A DNA stretch of 64,000 bases. It comes from Streptomyces sp. TLI_053 (GTDB taxonomy: Bacteria; Actinomycetota; Actinomycetes; Streptomycetales; Streptomycetaceae). Positions 32,711-41,844 of this stretch are shown here, piece after piece (the stretch's first letter is position 1; each line of letters starts with the position of its first letter). The notes beneath the pieces were generated by a model. It saw nothing but the letters and a program-made list of their open reading frames with translations. It had not been told where the DNA came from and did not search any database. The translations under genes were made by a program, and so were the position numbers. The DNA is taken from the NCBI RefSeq assembly GCF_900105395.1, contig NZ_LT629775.1, positions 2,808,501-2,872,500 of the forward strand, in the 5' to 3' direction.

Positions 32711-34591
32711 TCAGAGGAAACACGGATCCAGCGGCACCCGCGGCCGCCCGGGGGCGGCGAGACCGCGGGCCGTACGCCAGGCGTGCTGCTCGTCGGAGGC
32801 GGCCACCGCCTCCAGGACGCCCTCGGCCTGCCGGACACCGGCGGCCGGGCCGGGGGCGGGGGTGGCGCGGTAGCCGCCGAAGCGGGTGACCGGACTCCAG
32901 GAGGGCGACACCGGGGGCAGCCCGGGCGCCAGGCCCTCGTGCTCCTGGGCGGCGTGGACGATGCGTCCGCCGACGACGGTGAGCACGGACTCGATGTGCG
33001 GGATGTCGGCCTCCGGCACGGTGAAGTAGTCGGCGTCCAGGACCGCGAGGTCCGCGTAACTCCCGACCTTCAGACGGCCCTTGACGTCCTCCTCGCCGGT
33101 GAGCCGGGCGCCGCCGAGTGTGTAGAGCTCCAGCGCCTCCGCGCGGCCCAGCCGGTTGTGCGGGGCGGCCAGGCGCCGCCCCGAGACGGCCCGGCCGGAG
33201 ACCAGCCAGTGCAGGGCGACCCAGGGGTTGTAGGAGGAGACCCGGGTGGCGTCGGTGCCCGCCGCGACGGTGAGGCCGCGGTCCAGCATCGCGCGCAGCG
33301 GCGGTGCCTCGGCGGCGGCCGGGGCACCGTAGCGGGAGACGAAGGCCTCGCCCTGGAAGGAGAGGCGGTTCTGCACGGACACGGCGCCGCCGAGGGCCGC
33401 GATCCGGTCAAGGCTGTCCGGGGTGACGGTCTCGGCGTGGTCGAAGAGCCAGCGGTTGCCCTGCGGGAAGAGACCCTCGGCGGCGAGCTTCTCGAAGACG
33501 GCGAGGTCGCGGCGGATGGTCTCGTCGTAGGTGGCATGGAGGCGGAAGCCCCAGCCGTGCTCCGTCAGCAGTCGGACTGCCTTCTCGAACTCGCCCTCGT
33601 AGGCGCCGAGTTGCGGCCGGGGTTCGGCGAAGTTCTCGAAGTCGGCGGCGGCCCAGGTGAGGTTCTCGCCCGCGCCGTTGAGGCGCAGCCACTCGTCGCC
33701 CTCGCCCGGACGCACGGTCTCGACCCAGCGGGCGAGGTCGTCCAGCTCCTGCCCGGCGGTCTGCGGGAAGAGGTGGTAGGCGATGCGCAGGGTCAGTTCG
33801 CCGCGACGGGCGAGTTCCGTGACGGTGCCGTAGTTCTCGGGGAAGCTCTGGAAGCCCCCGGCGGCGTCGATCGCGGAGGTGAGGCCGAAGCGGTTCAGCT
33901 CGCGCAGGAAGTGCCGGGTGGAGCCGAGGCGGTCGGCCTCGTCCAGGGCGGGCGCCTTGGCGAGGGTGGAGTAGAGCAGCAGGGCTCCGGGGGCGGCGAT
34001 CAGCAGGCCGGTGGGCTCGCCGTCGTGGCCGCGCACGATCTGGCCGCCGGCCGGATCGGGGGTGTCCCGGGTGAAACCGGCGGCCCGCAGTGCGGCCTTG
34101 TTGAGCAGGGCGGACTGGTAGAGGTGCAGGACGAAGACCGGGGTGTCGGGCGCCGCGGCGTTGAGCTCGGCCAGGGTGGGCAGCCGCCGCTCGGCGAACT
34201 GGTCGGCCGACCAACCGCCGACCACCCGCACCCACTGACCGGGCGGAGTGCGCTCGGCCTGGAGCTTGAGCACGGCGAGGGCTTCCCGCAGTGTCCGGAC
34301 GCCGTCCCAGCGCAGCTCCAGCACGTAGTTGAGTCCGCCGCGGACGACGTGCAGGTGCGCGTCGTTGAGGCCGGGGACGAGCCGGCGGCCGAGCGCGTCG
34401 ACCACCCGGGTGCCGGGGCCGACCAGCGGGGCGACGTCCGCGTCGTCGCCGACCGCACCGACCAGACCGTCCCTGACCGCCACGGCGGTGGCCCCGGGGC
34501 GGCGCGGGTCGTTGGTGAACACCTTGGCGTTGCGCACGACCAGGTCGGCGGGCTGCTCGGGGGCGCCGGGGCGGATCCCGGCGACGGGCAT
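32711..34591 (-). CDS. Metal-dependent amidohydrolase, YtcJ-like (626 aa)
   Basis: The protein belongs to the amidohydrolase superfamily, YtcJ-like group, which hydrolyses amides on various small molecules. The N-terminal metal motif is NDAHLH near residue 75, HLHATYDE-type histidines occur in the middle (FRLHATYDETIRRD), FDHAE follows, and AGTDAT near 465 carries the metal/catalytic Asp. The C-terminal beta-sandwich part (GRLKVGSYADLAVLD) is intact. ATG 34591 is the usual start; TTG 34600 with AAGGG upstream is a possible alternative. Four 14-bp repeats lie about 36 bp upstream. The divergent neighbour is an isochorismatase-like hydrolase. The physiological substrate cannot be told from sequence. 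Confidence 0.87.
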   Translation of the reverse strand: MPVAGIRPGAPEQPADLVVRNAKVFTNDPRRPGATAVAVRDGLVGAVGDDADVAPLVGPGTRVVDALGRRLVPGLNDAHLHVVRGGLNYVLELRWDGVRTLREALAVLKLQAERTPPGQWVRVVGGWSADQFAERRLPTLAELNAAAPDTPVFVLHLYQSALLNKAALRAAGFTRDTPDPAGGQIVRGHDGEPTGLLIAAPGALLLYSTLAKAPALDEADRLGSTRHFLRELNRFGLTSAIDAAGGFQSFPENYGTVTELARRGELTLRIAYHLFPQTAGQELDDLARWVETVRPGEGDEWLRLNGAGENLTWAAADFENFAEPRPQLGAYEGEFEKAVRLLTEHGWGFRLHATYDETIRRDLAVFEKLAAEGLFPQGNRWLFDHAETVTPDSLDRIAALGGAVSVQNRLSFQGEAFVSRYGAPAAAEAPPLRAMLDRGLTVAAGTDATRVSSYNPWVALHWLVSGRAVSGRRLAAPHNRLGRAEALELYTLGGARLTGEEDVKGRLKVGSYADLAVLDADYFTVPEADIPHIESVLTVVGGRIVHAAQEHEGLAPGLPPVSPSWSPVTRFGGYRATPAPGPAAGVRQAEGVLEAVAASDEQHAWRTARGLAAPGRPRVPLDPCFL

Positions 34592-34626
34592 GGTGGACAA
34601 CGGGGGTCCCTTCGTACGGAGCGGCC

Positions 34627-34682
34627 GACACGGTGCCGCCGACACGGAACGGCCGACGCGGAACGACTGACGCGGAACGGCT
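34627..34682. repeat. Four 14-bp tandem repeats upstream of the amidohydrolase gene
   Basis: Four units of consensus GACRCGGAACGGCY occur in register at 34627, 34641, 34655 and 34669, the outermost most diverged. They sit in the 392-bp divergent gap 34592-34983, which otherwise shows no gene. Their place 36-91 bp before the amidohydrolase start suits an operator array. Confidence 0.75.
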
Positions 34683-34983
34683 CGCTCCGGGGCCGCCCGA
34701 CGGCCCGTTCGAGGGCCGCACGGCGAACCTAGGCACCCGGCGGCGGGGCGGATTCCCCTCAGCGCACCGGCGGTTGCCCCGCAGCGCACTCCGGCCGGCG
34801 GCCGGTCCGGAGTCCGCCCGCCGTGCGCTGTCGGGCCAGTCCCGGGCACCTGGCGAGCAGAACCGCCGGGCCGTCGCGCACTAACGTCGTCGACGAGCCG
34901 CCGGGCCGATCCGGCAGGCGTCCGACGCAGTGTCAGTTCCCTGCGCTCCCAAGAGATCCAGCATTCCGGAGATGAGAAGAACC

Positions 34984-35646
34984 ATGGTCGACCTCACCAA
35001 CGTCCACGCCGCCCCGAGCCCGGACCTGCTGACCCCGGACAACGCGATGATGCTCTTCGTCGACCACCAGCCGCAGATGTTCTTCGGCACCGGCAGCGGC
35101 GACCGCACCGCCATCATCAACTCCACCGTCGGCCTGGCCAAGGCCGCGAGGATCTTCGACGTGCCGACCGTGCTGTCCACCGTCGCCGCCGAGTCCTTCT
35201 CCGGCCCGATCCTCCCGCAGCTGAAGGCCGTCTTCCCCGACCAGGAGGTGATCGACCGCACCACCATGAACGCCTGGGAGGACGAGGCCCTGGTCGAGGC
35301 GGTCAGGGCCACCGGCCGCGGCAAGATCGTCCTGTCCGGCCTGTGGACCGAGGTCTGCCTGGTCCTGCCCGCCCTCTCCGCACTGGAGCAGGGCTACGAG
35401 GTGTACGTCGTCGCCGACGCCTCGGGCGGGGTCAGCCCGCTGGCCCACGAGCACGCCCTGCAGCGGATGACCGCCGCCGGTGCCGTGCCGGTCACCTGGA
35501 TCCAGGTCCTGCTCGAGCTCCAGCGCGACTGGGCGCGGGCCGAGACCTACGTCCCGGTGACCGAGCTGGTCGAGGAGCACGGCGGCGCCTACGGCCTCGG
35601 CCTGGTCTACGCCCACTCCATGATCGACCCGCACGCCGCCGGCTGA
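34984..35646 (+). CDS. Isochorismatase-like cysteine hydrolase (220 aa)
   Basis: The Rossmann-like isochorismatase/nicotinamidase fold is clear: FVDHQ with the catalytic Asp27, and SGLWTEVCL with the nucleophile Cys125 in the expected place. Family members hydrolyse amides or vinyl ethers of small molecules; many bacterial copies beside DoxX and oxidative-stress genes are uncharacterised hydrolases annotated from YcaC. The sequence VDHQPQMFFG resembles the YcaC group. ATG 34984 follows GAGAAG. The DoxX gene starts 29 nt after its stop, so the two form an operon. A detoxification or aldehyde/amide-clearing role is inferred, not shown. Confidence 0.88.
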   Translation: MVDLTNVHAAPSPDLLTPDNAMMLFVDHQPQMFFGTGSGDRTAIINSTVGLAKAARIFDVPTVLSTVAAESFSGPILPQLKAVFPDQEVIDRTTMNAWEDEALVEAVRATGRGKIVLSGLWTEVCLVLPALSALEQGYEVYVVADASGGVSPLAHEHALQRMTAAGAVPVTWIQVLLELQRDWARAETYVPVTELVEEHGGAYGLGLVYAHSMIDPHAAG

Positions 35647-35675
35647 CGGACCACCACGACCCGACGGAGTCCGAC

Positions 35676-36158
35676 ATGAACACGGGCCTTCTCCTGCTGC
35701 GCCTGGTCACCGGCCTGCTGATCGCGGGCCACGGCGTCCAGAAGGTCAGCTTCCACCTCGGCGGCGGCGGACTGGACGGCGGCAGCGCCGAGTTCCGGGG
35801 CGACGGCTTCCGCGGCGGGAAGCTCACCGCGCTCGCCGCCGGCGGCACCCAGATCGGGGCCGGGCTGATGCTGGCCGCCGGACTGCTCACGCCACTGGCC
35901 GGCGCGGGCGTGATGGGCGTGATGACCGTCGCCGTGACGGTCAAGTGGCCGCACGGGCTGTGGGTGCAGCACGACGGGTACGAGTTCCCGTTCGTCCTGA
36001 CCGCGATCGGCGCGGCCCTGACCGCCACCGGACCCGGCCGGTGGTCGGCCGACGGGGCCCTCGGCCTGGCGCACTGGCCGCTGTGGTGCCTGCCCGCGGC
36101 CGTCGTCGCCGGCGTCGGCGGCGGCCTGGCCACCCGGCTGGCGCTGCACCGCGACTGA
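35676..36158 (+). CDS. DoxX-family membrane protein (160 aa)
   Basis: The protein has four hydrophobic segments (about residues 5-22, 55-75, 80-98 and 135-155) and the DoxX hallmark near the start: LLLRLVTGLLIAGHGVQKV. The middle carries TQIGAGLMLAAGLLTPLAG, typical for the family. DoxX proteins are small quinone-related or redox-linked membrane proteins, often induced with oxidative-stress genes. ATG 35676 follows GGAG. It is cotranscribed with the isochorismatase-like gene and followed by a very strong hairpin. The family is certain; the function in this organism is not. Confidence 0.9.
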   Translation: MNTGLLLLRLVTGLLIAGHGVQKVSFHLGGGGLDGGSAEFRGDGFRGGKLTALAAGGTQIGAGLMLAAGLLTPLAGAGVMGVMTVAVTVKWPHGLWVQHDGYEFPFVLTAIGAALTATGPGRWSADGALGLAHWPLWCLPAAVVAGVGGGLATRLALHRD

Positions 36159-36173
36159 GGCGGGCGCAGCACG

Positions 36174-36222
36174 ACGGGCTCGGGCCCATGGGGCGATCAC
36201 TCCCCCATGGGCCCGAGCCCGT
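36174..36222. terminator. Strong hairpin terminator after DoxX
   Basis: A perfect 20-bp stem (36174-36193 with 36203-36222) has a 9-nt loop. It begins 15 nt after the DoxX stop and lies beyond the dps end on the other strand, so it can serve both converging units. Confidence 0.92.
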
Positions 36223-36281
36223 TCCGGCCGCGCACCCCCGCACGCCTCCGGCCCGGTGCCGGGGACCGCACGCCGGGCGCC

Positions 36282-36329
36282 GGACCGGGCGCCGGACCGG
36301 ACACCGGACCGGACACCGGACCGGGCCCG
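36282..36329. repeat. 12-bp tandem repeat, four units
   Basis: GGACCGGRCRCC is repeated four times at 12-bp spacing (36282, 36294, 36306, 36318), with the last unit diverged. It lies in the 3' region of dps, outside any gene, and is probably a simple-sequence expansion. Confidence 0.8.
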
Positions 36330-36354
36330 CCGACGAGGCGGGCCCGGCCCCCGG

Positions 36355-36909
36355 TCACGCCCCGGCTTCGGGCGTCGCGACCAAGTGCTCGGCGACGAAC
36401 CAGACCTGGGTCTCGCCGGTACGGATCACCTGGGAGACCAGGAGGTCCTGGGTGCCGTCGTCGCCGAGCTCCGCCGTGCGGGCCGCGGCGTCGCGCACGT
36501 CGGCGAGCACCCTCTCGTGGGCGTCGAGCAGCCGCGAGAGCATCGACGGCACCCCCTCGATGCCGTCCGGCGGGCGCGGCACATCGGTGATCCCGGCGGC
36601 GTGCCGGGGGTCCCCCACCGCGACGCCGCCGAGGGTCTGCACCCGTTCGGCCAGCGCGTCGACCAACTCCAGCTGCTCCCGGGCGTGTTTGTCGAAGAGC
36701 AGGTGCAGCTGGTACGCGGTCGCCCCGCGCATGCCCCAGTGGTACTTCTTGTACAGCGCGTACAGGAACTGGGTGTTCGCGAGAGCGCGGTTGAGGCGCT
36801 GGGCGGAGTACTGCCGGGCGTCGTGCGAGAGCGCGATCGGCAGCCGGGTGACGGTGCCGAACTCCTGGATCTCCGGGCCGTGTCGGTGGAGGCGCGGCTG
36901 GCCGCTCAT
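36355..36909 (-). CDS. dps: Dps-family DNA-binding ferritin (184 aa)
   Basis: Dps proteins form 12-subunit shells that oxidise and store iron and protect DNA in stress. The ferroxidase-site helix pair is visible: YKKYHWGMRG around residue 55, then the Asp and Glu of FDKHAREQLELVDALAERV, followed by the conserved TLGG. The protein has a basic N-terminal tail and a short C-terminal tail, like actinobacterial forms. ATG 36909 follows AGGAGCACC. It is preceded by a 250-bp gap shared with the divergent alpha/beta hydrolase gene, where no clear promoter is seen. The neighbourhood with DoxX and a hydrolase suggests a stress-response group. Confidence 0.93.
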   Translation of the reverse strand: MSGQPRLHRHGPEIQEFGTVTRLPIALSHDARQYSAQRLNRALANTQFLYALYKKYHWGMRGATAYQLHLLFDKHAREQLELVDALAERVQTLGGVAVGDPRHAAGITDVPRPPDGIEGVPSMLSRLLDAHERVLADVRDAAARTAELGDDGTQDLLVSQVIRTGETQVWFVAEHLVATPEAGA

Positions 36910-37108
36910 GGTGCTCCTGGGATTTCTCTGGGGCGGAATGCCGGACCGGGTCAGCGTAGGAACGCGACGGCCGGCGTCCTGTTCCCGCAGCGCACCGACC
37001 CGGCCGGTCCGCGCACAAGCCGGCCCGACCGACCCGGGCCGACCCCGAGCGCTCTCGGACGACCGGCTGTGCTCCCAGAGGCAATCGCCCCCCGGCAGTG
37101 GCCCCTAG

Positions 37109-37996
<888 letters not shown>

Positions 37997-38000
37997 CCCG

Positions 38001-38030
38001 GACGGCCGCGCGTCCCCGCCCGCGGCCGTC
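38001..38030. terminator. Hairpin terminator after the alpha/beta hydrolase
   Basis: A perfect 10-bp stem, GACGGCCGCG (38001-38010) with 38021-38030, has a 10-nt loop. It lies between the converging hydrolase and TetR genes. Confidence 0.85.
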
Positions 38031-38116
38031 CGCCCCCGCTCGGCACCGTCGCCGGAGCGTCCGTGGCCGGTACCGCCGCCGTCCTGACGACGGTGCCGGT
38101 GCCGACCGCGGGCCGG

Positions 38117-38695
38117 CTACCGGGCGACGGGGTCGACGAGCACGCCCTCCAGCAGCGCCGCCAGATACCGCCGGGCGGTGCTCGCGCGGGCCGCGGGGGC
38201 CGCGTGGACGGTCGCGGCGTAGGCGACGCCGCACATCAGCGGCACCAGGTCCTCGGGCGTGACGTCGGCCCGCACCGCACCGGCGTCACTGGCCCGTTGG
38301 AACAGCTGCCTGCCGACGGCGGACAGGGTCTGCCGCAGTTCGGTGGTACGGGGCAGCGCGTCGGCGGGTGCGGCGGTGACGGCGGACAGCGAGGTGTCGG
38401 TGACCTGCGCCTCCACGGTCCGGGCGAGGAAGCCGGTGAGGGCGCGCGCCGCGTCCTCGTCGGACAGGGCCGCCTCGCCGTGGGCGGCCAGCGCCTCGAG
38501 CCCGGGGGCGGCCACGGTCTCGAGCAGGGCCTCGGCGGTGGGGAAGTGCCGGTAGACGGTGCCGACGCCCACCCCGAGGCGGCGGGCGATGTCGTTGAGC
38601 TGGAGTTGCGTGCCCTCGTCCAGCACGCCCCGGGCGACGGCGACGATCCGTTCCCGGTTGCGGGCGGCGTCCTTGCGCCGGGGAGCCGTCGTCAT
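38117..38695 (-). CDS. TetR-family repressor of the SDR gene (192 aa)
   Basis: The N-terminal helix-turn-helix is typical: NDIARRLGVGVGTVYRHFP at about residues 36-54, with a ligand-binding helical body after it. ATG 38695 begins MTTAPRRKD; ATG 38722 is in frame but would place the start inside the operator. A 15-bp palindrome CGGATGACTCATCCG lies 16 nt upstream, and the same pattern occurs twice before the adjacent SDR gene. This strongly suggests that the protein represses both itself and the SDR gene. It follows the SDR gene on the same strand by 33-60 nt. The inducer is unknown. Confidence 0.92.
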   Translation of the reverse strand: MTTAPRRKDAARNRERIVAVARGVLDEGTQLQLNDIARRLGVGVGTVYRHFPTAEALLETVAAPGLEALAAHGEAALSDEDAARALTGFLARTVEAQVTDTSLSAVTAAPADALPRTTELRQTLSAVGRQLFQRASDAGAVRADVTPEDLVPLMCGVAYAATVHAAPAARASTARRYLAALLEGVLVDPVAR

Positions 38696-38710
38696 GCCGG
38701 GAAGTCTAAC

Positions 38711-38725
38711 CGGATGACTCATCCG
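38711..38725. promoter_or_regulatory. TetR operator 1 (own promoter)
   Basis: CGGATGACTCATCCG is a perfect 15-nt palindrome around a central C. It shares the half sites CGGAT and ATCCG with the two sites before the SDR gene. Confidence 0.75.
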
Positions 38726-38755
38726 CCACCCGGCGCGGTGCGGTGCGGGGCCCGC

Positions 38756-39634
38756 TCACACCGTCCCGACGGGCGCGAGGCGCTCGCTGAGGCGGCGCAC
38801 GGCCTCGGCGACGCGCGGGTCCGCCGCGACCCGTGAGGGAGGCACGGGTTCCACCCCGGCTCCGATGACGATGCCGGTCCGGCCGGTGAGCGAGGGGGCG
38901 GTGGCGGCGTGGACCGACGACCTGGCCGCCAGCGAGGCCGGGCCGGACGTGGAGCGCTCGAACCTGCGCCGCACCAGCGGCCAGAGCAGCCGGAGTCCGG
39001 GCGAGACGATGCGCGGGTCGTCCATGGTGCCGCGGGTCATGTCGGTCGCGGCGCCCCCGGGGTCGGCCGCGAACACCGAGACGCCGCTGCCGTCGAGGCG
39101 CCGGGCCAGTTCGAGGGTGTAGGCGAGGTTGGCGAGCTTGGCCCGGCCGTACCAGTGGAAGCCGTAGTAACCGCCCGGCGGTTCGACGGCCTCGAAGGTG
39201 CGCCTGGCGACACCGACCGCGGCCGAGGTGACGTTGACGATCCTGCTGGGCGCGCCCGCCCGCAGGGCCGGGACCAGCAGTTCGGTCAGCAGGTACGGCG
39301 AGAGGTGGTTCACGGCGAAGGACGCCTCGATCCCGTCGACCGAGTCCTGCCGGCGGGGGAACATCGCTCCGACGTTGTTGACCAGCACGGCCGGCGGGCC
39401 GTCCTCGCCCAGCCGGGCGGCGAGGGCGCGGACCTCGTCCAGCGAGGCCAGATCGGCGGCCAGGAACCGGGCGGGGTGCGCGGGCGCCGTCGCGTCGATC
39501 CGCTCGACCGCGTGCGCGCCGCGCACCCGGTCCCGTCCGACCACGGTGACCGCGAGACCGGCCGCCGCCAGCCCCAACGCGGTCTCCAGTCCGATCCCCG
39601 CCGTTCCCGCCGTGACGACCGCGGTCCGCTTCAT
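38756..39634 (-). CDS. Short-chain dehydrogenase/reductase (292 aa)
   Basis: A classical NAD(P)-dependent SDR of the retinol-dehydrogenase/oxidoreductase subgroup: cofactor motif TAGTAGIG at residues 8-15, NNVG at 86-89, catalytic Ser137 (VTSAA), Tyr162 and Lys166 (YGRAK). Arg34 after the second strand (VVGRD) favours NADP. The ATG at 39634 is clear. Two near-identical palindromes in its promoter, also found before the neighbouring TetR gene, indicate induction by a ligand of that repressor, perhaps the enzyme's own substrate. The last 45 residues are outside the core fold. The substrate cannot be told. Confidence 0.92.
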   Translation of the reverse strand: MKRTAVVTAGTAGIGLETALGLAAAGLAVTVVGRDRVRGAHAVERIDATAPAHPARFLAADLASLDEVRALAARLGEDGPPAVLVNNVGAMFPRRQDSVDGIEASFAVNHLSPYLLTELLVPALRAGAPSRIVNVTSAAVGVARRTFEAVEPPGGYYGFHWYGRAKLANLAYTLELARRLDGSGVSVFAADPGGAATDMTRGTMDDPRIVSPGLRLLWPLVRRRFERSTSGPASLAARSSVHAATAPSLTGRTGIVIGAGVEPVPPSRVAADPRVAEAVRRLSERLAPVGTV

Positions 39635-39656
39635 GGCACCACCCGTTCCTGTTGTG

Positions 39657-39671
39657 CGGATAGGTTATCCG
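39657..39671. promoter_or_regulatory. TetR operator 2 (SDR promoter, proximal)
   Basis: CGGATAGGTTATCCG is a perfect inverted repeat (CGGATA, GGT, TATCCG), 23 nt before the SDR start. It matches operator 3 in reverse complement at 14 of 15 positions. Confidence 0.8.
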
Positions 39672-39694
39672 TTTGATGGTCACCGTAGCAGATA

Positions 39695-39709
39695 CGGATT
39701 ACCTATCCG
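39695..39709. promoter_or_regulatory. TetR operator 3 (SDR promoter, distal)
   Basis: CGGATTACCTATCCG lies 24 nt beyond operator 2. The two sites frame the likely SDR promoter, so bound repressor would block RNA polymerase from both sides. Confidence 0.78.
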
Positions 39710-39790
39710 TTTTGTGCGCGGGAAGCTGCCGGACCGCCGACCCCTCGCGGCGGGAACCGGACGCCCCCGGACCTCAGGTACCGGCGGGCC

Positions 39791-41269
39791 TCAGACGCCC
39801 CCGGCCCGGGCGCCGGCGGACTGCTCCAGGTACCGGGCGGTGATCAGGTGGGAGAAGCCCATGATGGTCTCCTGCGGGCTGACGCCCGTCGCCCCCGGCA
39901 GGACGCTCGCGTCGCACAGCCGCAGGTTCGTGAAACCGTGCGGGCGCCCCAGGAGGTCGCACACTCCGCCCAGGGCGGGCGGCCCCGTCCGACAGGACGC
40001 CATGGCGTGGACCGAGATCAGGTCCCAGCTCTCGGGCCGGCCGTGCAGCGCGAAGTCGGCCGTCTGCGCGGCCGTCGACAGGCAGGCGGGTCCGGGCGGC
40101 AGCAGTTCGACCGCGCCGGCCTCCAGGAGGAGTTCGGCGGTCTGCCGGAAGGCCCAGCGGAGCAGTTCCCGGTCGCTCGCGGTCAGGCGGTGCCGCAGCA
40201 GCGCGCCGAGGCCGGGCACCGCCAGCAGCCGGGCGGTGCCCCGGACGCTCACCTGGGTGGTGTAGACCGCGACCCGGTCCAGCTGGGCCAGCATCCGGTC
40301 GACGGTCCCGGCGGGATGGGCCGCCAGCGCCGCCGCGAGCGACCCCGGCGTCAGGTTCCCGGGCATCACCCGCACACCCCGGTCCGCGAACTCCTGCAAC
40401 TGCGCCGTGAAGATGGTGCCCTCGCCCGCGCGGACGGGCTCGTCGAACCGCGCCACCGTACGGAAGTTGACGTGGAACGCGATGGCTCCGCCCGGGCCGC
40501 GTCCCCCGATGGCGCTGCGCCGCAGCAGCAGCGCGCTGCCGACCGGACCGGCGGCCAGGAACACCGTCCGCGGGAGGTAGCGCAGCCGTTGGCCGTCGCG
40601 CAGGGCGTGCACGGCCGTGACCCGGGTGCCGTCGTGTTCGAGCCGGACGACCCGGGTGTCGGGTTCGACGACCGCCGCGAGCCGTTCGGCGGCGGGCAGG
40701 TAGCTCACCAGCATGCTCTGCTTGGCCCCGGTGGGGCAGCCGGTGACGCACCGGTTGGCGTGCCGGCAGCCCCGTACCACCCGGCGGGCCGGTGCCCAGC
40801 GCCAGCCGAGCCGGTCGGCCGCCTCGGCCAGCAGCACCGAGTCGCGGTTCCCCCCGCCGGGCTGCTGGTCGACGACACCGAGGCGCCGCTCCGCCTCGGC
40901 CAGGTGGGGGGCGAGGTGGTGCGCCCGGTAGCCGTCGACACCCGCGGCCGCCCAGCCCTCCAGCAGGTGTTCCGGAGGACGCCAGAACAACCCGCCGTTG
41001 ACCACGGTGGTTCCCCCCACGCAACGCCCCTCCCCGAAGGGGATGGTGGGCGCGCCGTGGATGGGCAGCAGACCGCCCTGGCGGTAGAGCACACGCAGGT
41101 TCTCCGCCGGGGACGCCCGGGTGATCCACGCCTGCGGCACGCGCGGGCCCTCCTCCAGGACGCGGACCTCCCGGCCCGCGCCGGCGAGTTCCAGGGCCGC
41201 CGTGCTGCCCCCGGCCCCCGAGCCGATCACCAGGGCGTCGCAGCGGACGGAACGGACGGCCCCGGTCAT
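39791..41269 (-). CDS. GMC-family FAD oxidoreductase (492 aa)
   Basis: The protein is a glucose-methanol-choline-type flavoenzyme. The FAD Rossmann motif VIGSGAGGS is at residues 14-22, followed by GGTTVVNGGLFWR. A Cys-rich segment CRHANRCVTGCPTGAKQS near 170 resembles the conserved cluster of cholesterol-oxidase-like and alcohol-oxidase-like members. The catalytic His is in SVHAMASC near 421. Such enzymes oxidise primary or secondary alcohols, including sugar hydroxyls before transamination. ATG 41269 overlaps the stop of the upstream gene by 4 nt. It is the last gene of a five-gene operon with an aminotransferase, which suggests it makes the ketone or aldehyde that the aminotransferase uses. 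That link is inference. Confidence 0.9.
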   Translation of the reverse strand: MTGAVRSVRCDALVIGSGAGGSTAALELAGAGREVRVLEEGPRVPQAWITRASPAENLRVLYRQGGLLPIHGAPTIPFGEGRCVGGTTVVNGGLFWRPPEHLLEGWAAAGVDGYRAHHLAPHLAEAERRLGVVDQQPGGGNRDSVLLAEAADRLGWRWAPARRVVRGCRHANRCVTGCPTGAKQSMLVSYLPAAERLAAVVEPDTRVVRLEHDGTRVTAVHALRDGQRLRYLPRTVFLAAGPVGSALLLRRSAIGGRGPGGAIAFHVNFRTVARFDEPVRAGEGTIFTAQLQEFADRGVRVMPGNLTPGSLAAALAAHPAGTVDRMLAQLDRVAVYTTQVSVRGTARLLAVPGLGALLRHRLTASDRELLRWAFRQTAELLLEAGAVELLPPGPACLSTAAQTADFALHGRPESWDLISVHAMASCRTGPPALGGVCDLLGRPHGFTNLRLCDASVLPGATGVSPQETIMGFSHLITARYLEQSAGARAGGV

Positions 41270-41844
41270 CGCGGCCCCCGACGCGGTGCGGTGGCGGATC
41301 CGTGCGGCAGGTCGAGCGGAGCGCGGTCCTCCGCGGCGCCGGACGGCGGGCCCGGCGGAGCACCGGGCAGTTGACCGTATACAGCGCCGTCCGGAGCACC
41401 GTCCAGCGCCCCGTGCAGGGCCAACGCGAGGCTCACCCTGAGCAGTTCGGCGCAGCCGGGCACCGCGGACAGCCGGTCGGCGACCCGTCGCGGGCGGGTC
41501 CGGTCCGCGGCGCCCCGGAACGGGCCGGTCGGGACCGCGAGCACGACGGCCGCCGGGAACACCCGCATGAGCAGGGCGAACACCAAGCGGTACGGCCCCG
41601 GGAGGGCGGCCAGTGTGGCGGCCGTGTGCCGGACGGCGGCAGCCCGGCGGGCGGGTTCGGACAGCAAAGTACAGCGCCCCGCCCAGAGCGGCGGGAGCCC
41701 GGCGGAGCACACCCGCCGCTCCCAGACCCGCACCCGCCGCTCCCGGACCCTCACCCGCCGCTCCCGGCCGCGCGGGCGACGGTGCTCCGGCGCGGTACGG
41801 AACCCTTCGACCGGTGCCCCGGGACGGGCCGCCGGGGCGCTCAT
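41266..41844 (-). CDS. Unknown small protein between aminotransferase and GMC oxidoreductase (192 aa)
   Basis: No family is recognised. The N-terminal 55 residues are Arg/Pro-rich and carry a repeated RERRVRV unit from a 21-bp DNA repeat. The rest is Ala/Leu-rich and probably helical, with a hydrophobic segment LVFALLMRVFPAAVVLAVP near 86-104. GMC oxidoreductases often have a small partner subunit encoded next to them, so an accessory role is possible. It overlaps both neighbours by 4 nt (ATGA at each junction), which argues that it is translated. The start could also lie further in, after the repeats. Confidence 0.6.
   Translation of the reverse strand: MSAPAARPGAPVEGFRTAPEHRRPRGRERRVRVRERRVRVWERRVCSAGLPPLWAGRCTLLSEPARRAAAVRHTAATLAALPGPYRLVFALLMRVFPAAVVLAVPTGPFRGAADRTRPRRVADRLSAVPGCAELLRVSLALALHGALDGAPDGAVYGQLPGAPPGPPSGAAEDRAPLDLPHGSATAPRRGPR
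41711..41773. repeat. 21-bp tandem repeat, three units
   Basis: The unit beginning ACCCGCCGCTCCC recurs at 41711, 41732 and 41753 at exact 21-bp spacing. It codes in frame for the Arg-rich repeat at the start of the small unknown protein, so copy-number changes would keep the frame. Confidence 0.85.

Noticed and set aside
41711..41773. CRISPR-like array
   Set aside because: The repeats are directly adjacent without spacers and translate in frame; this is a coding tandem repeat.
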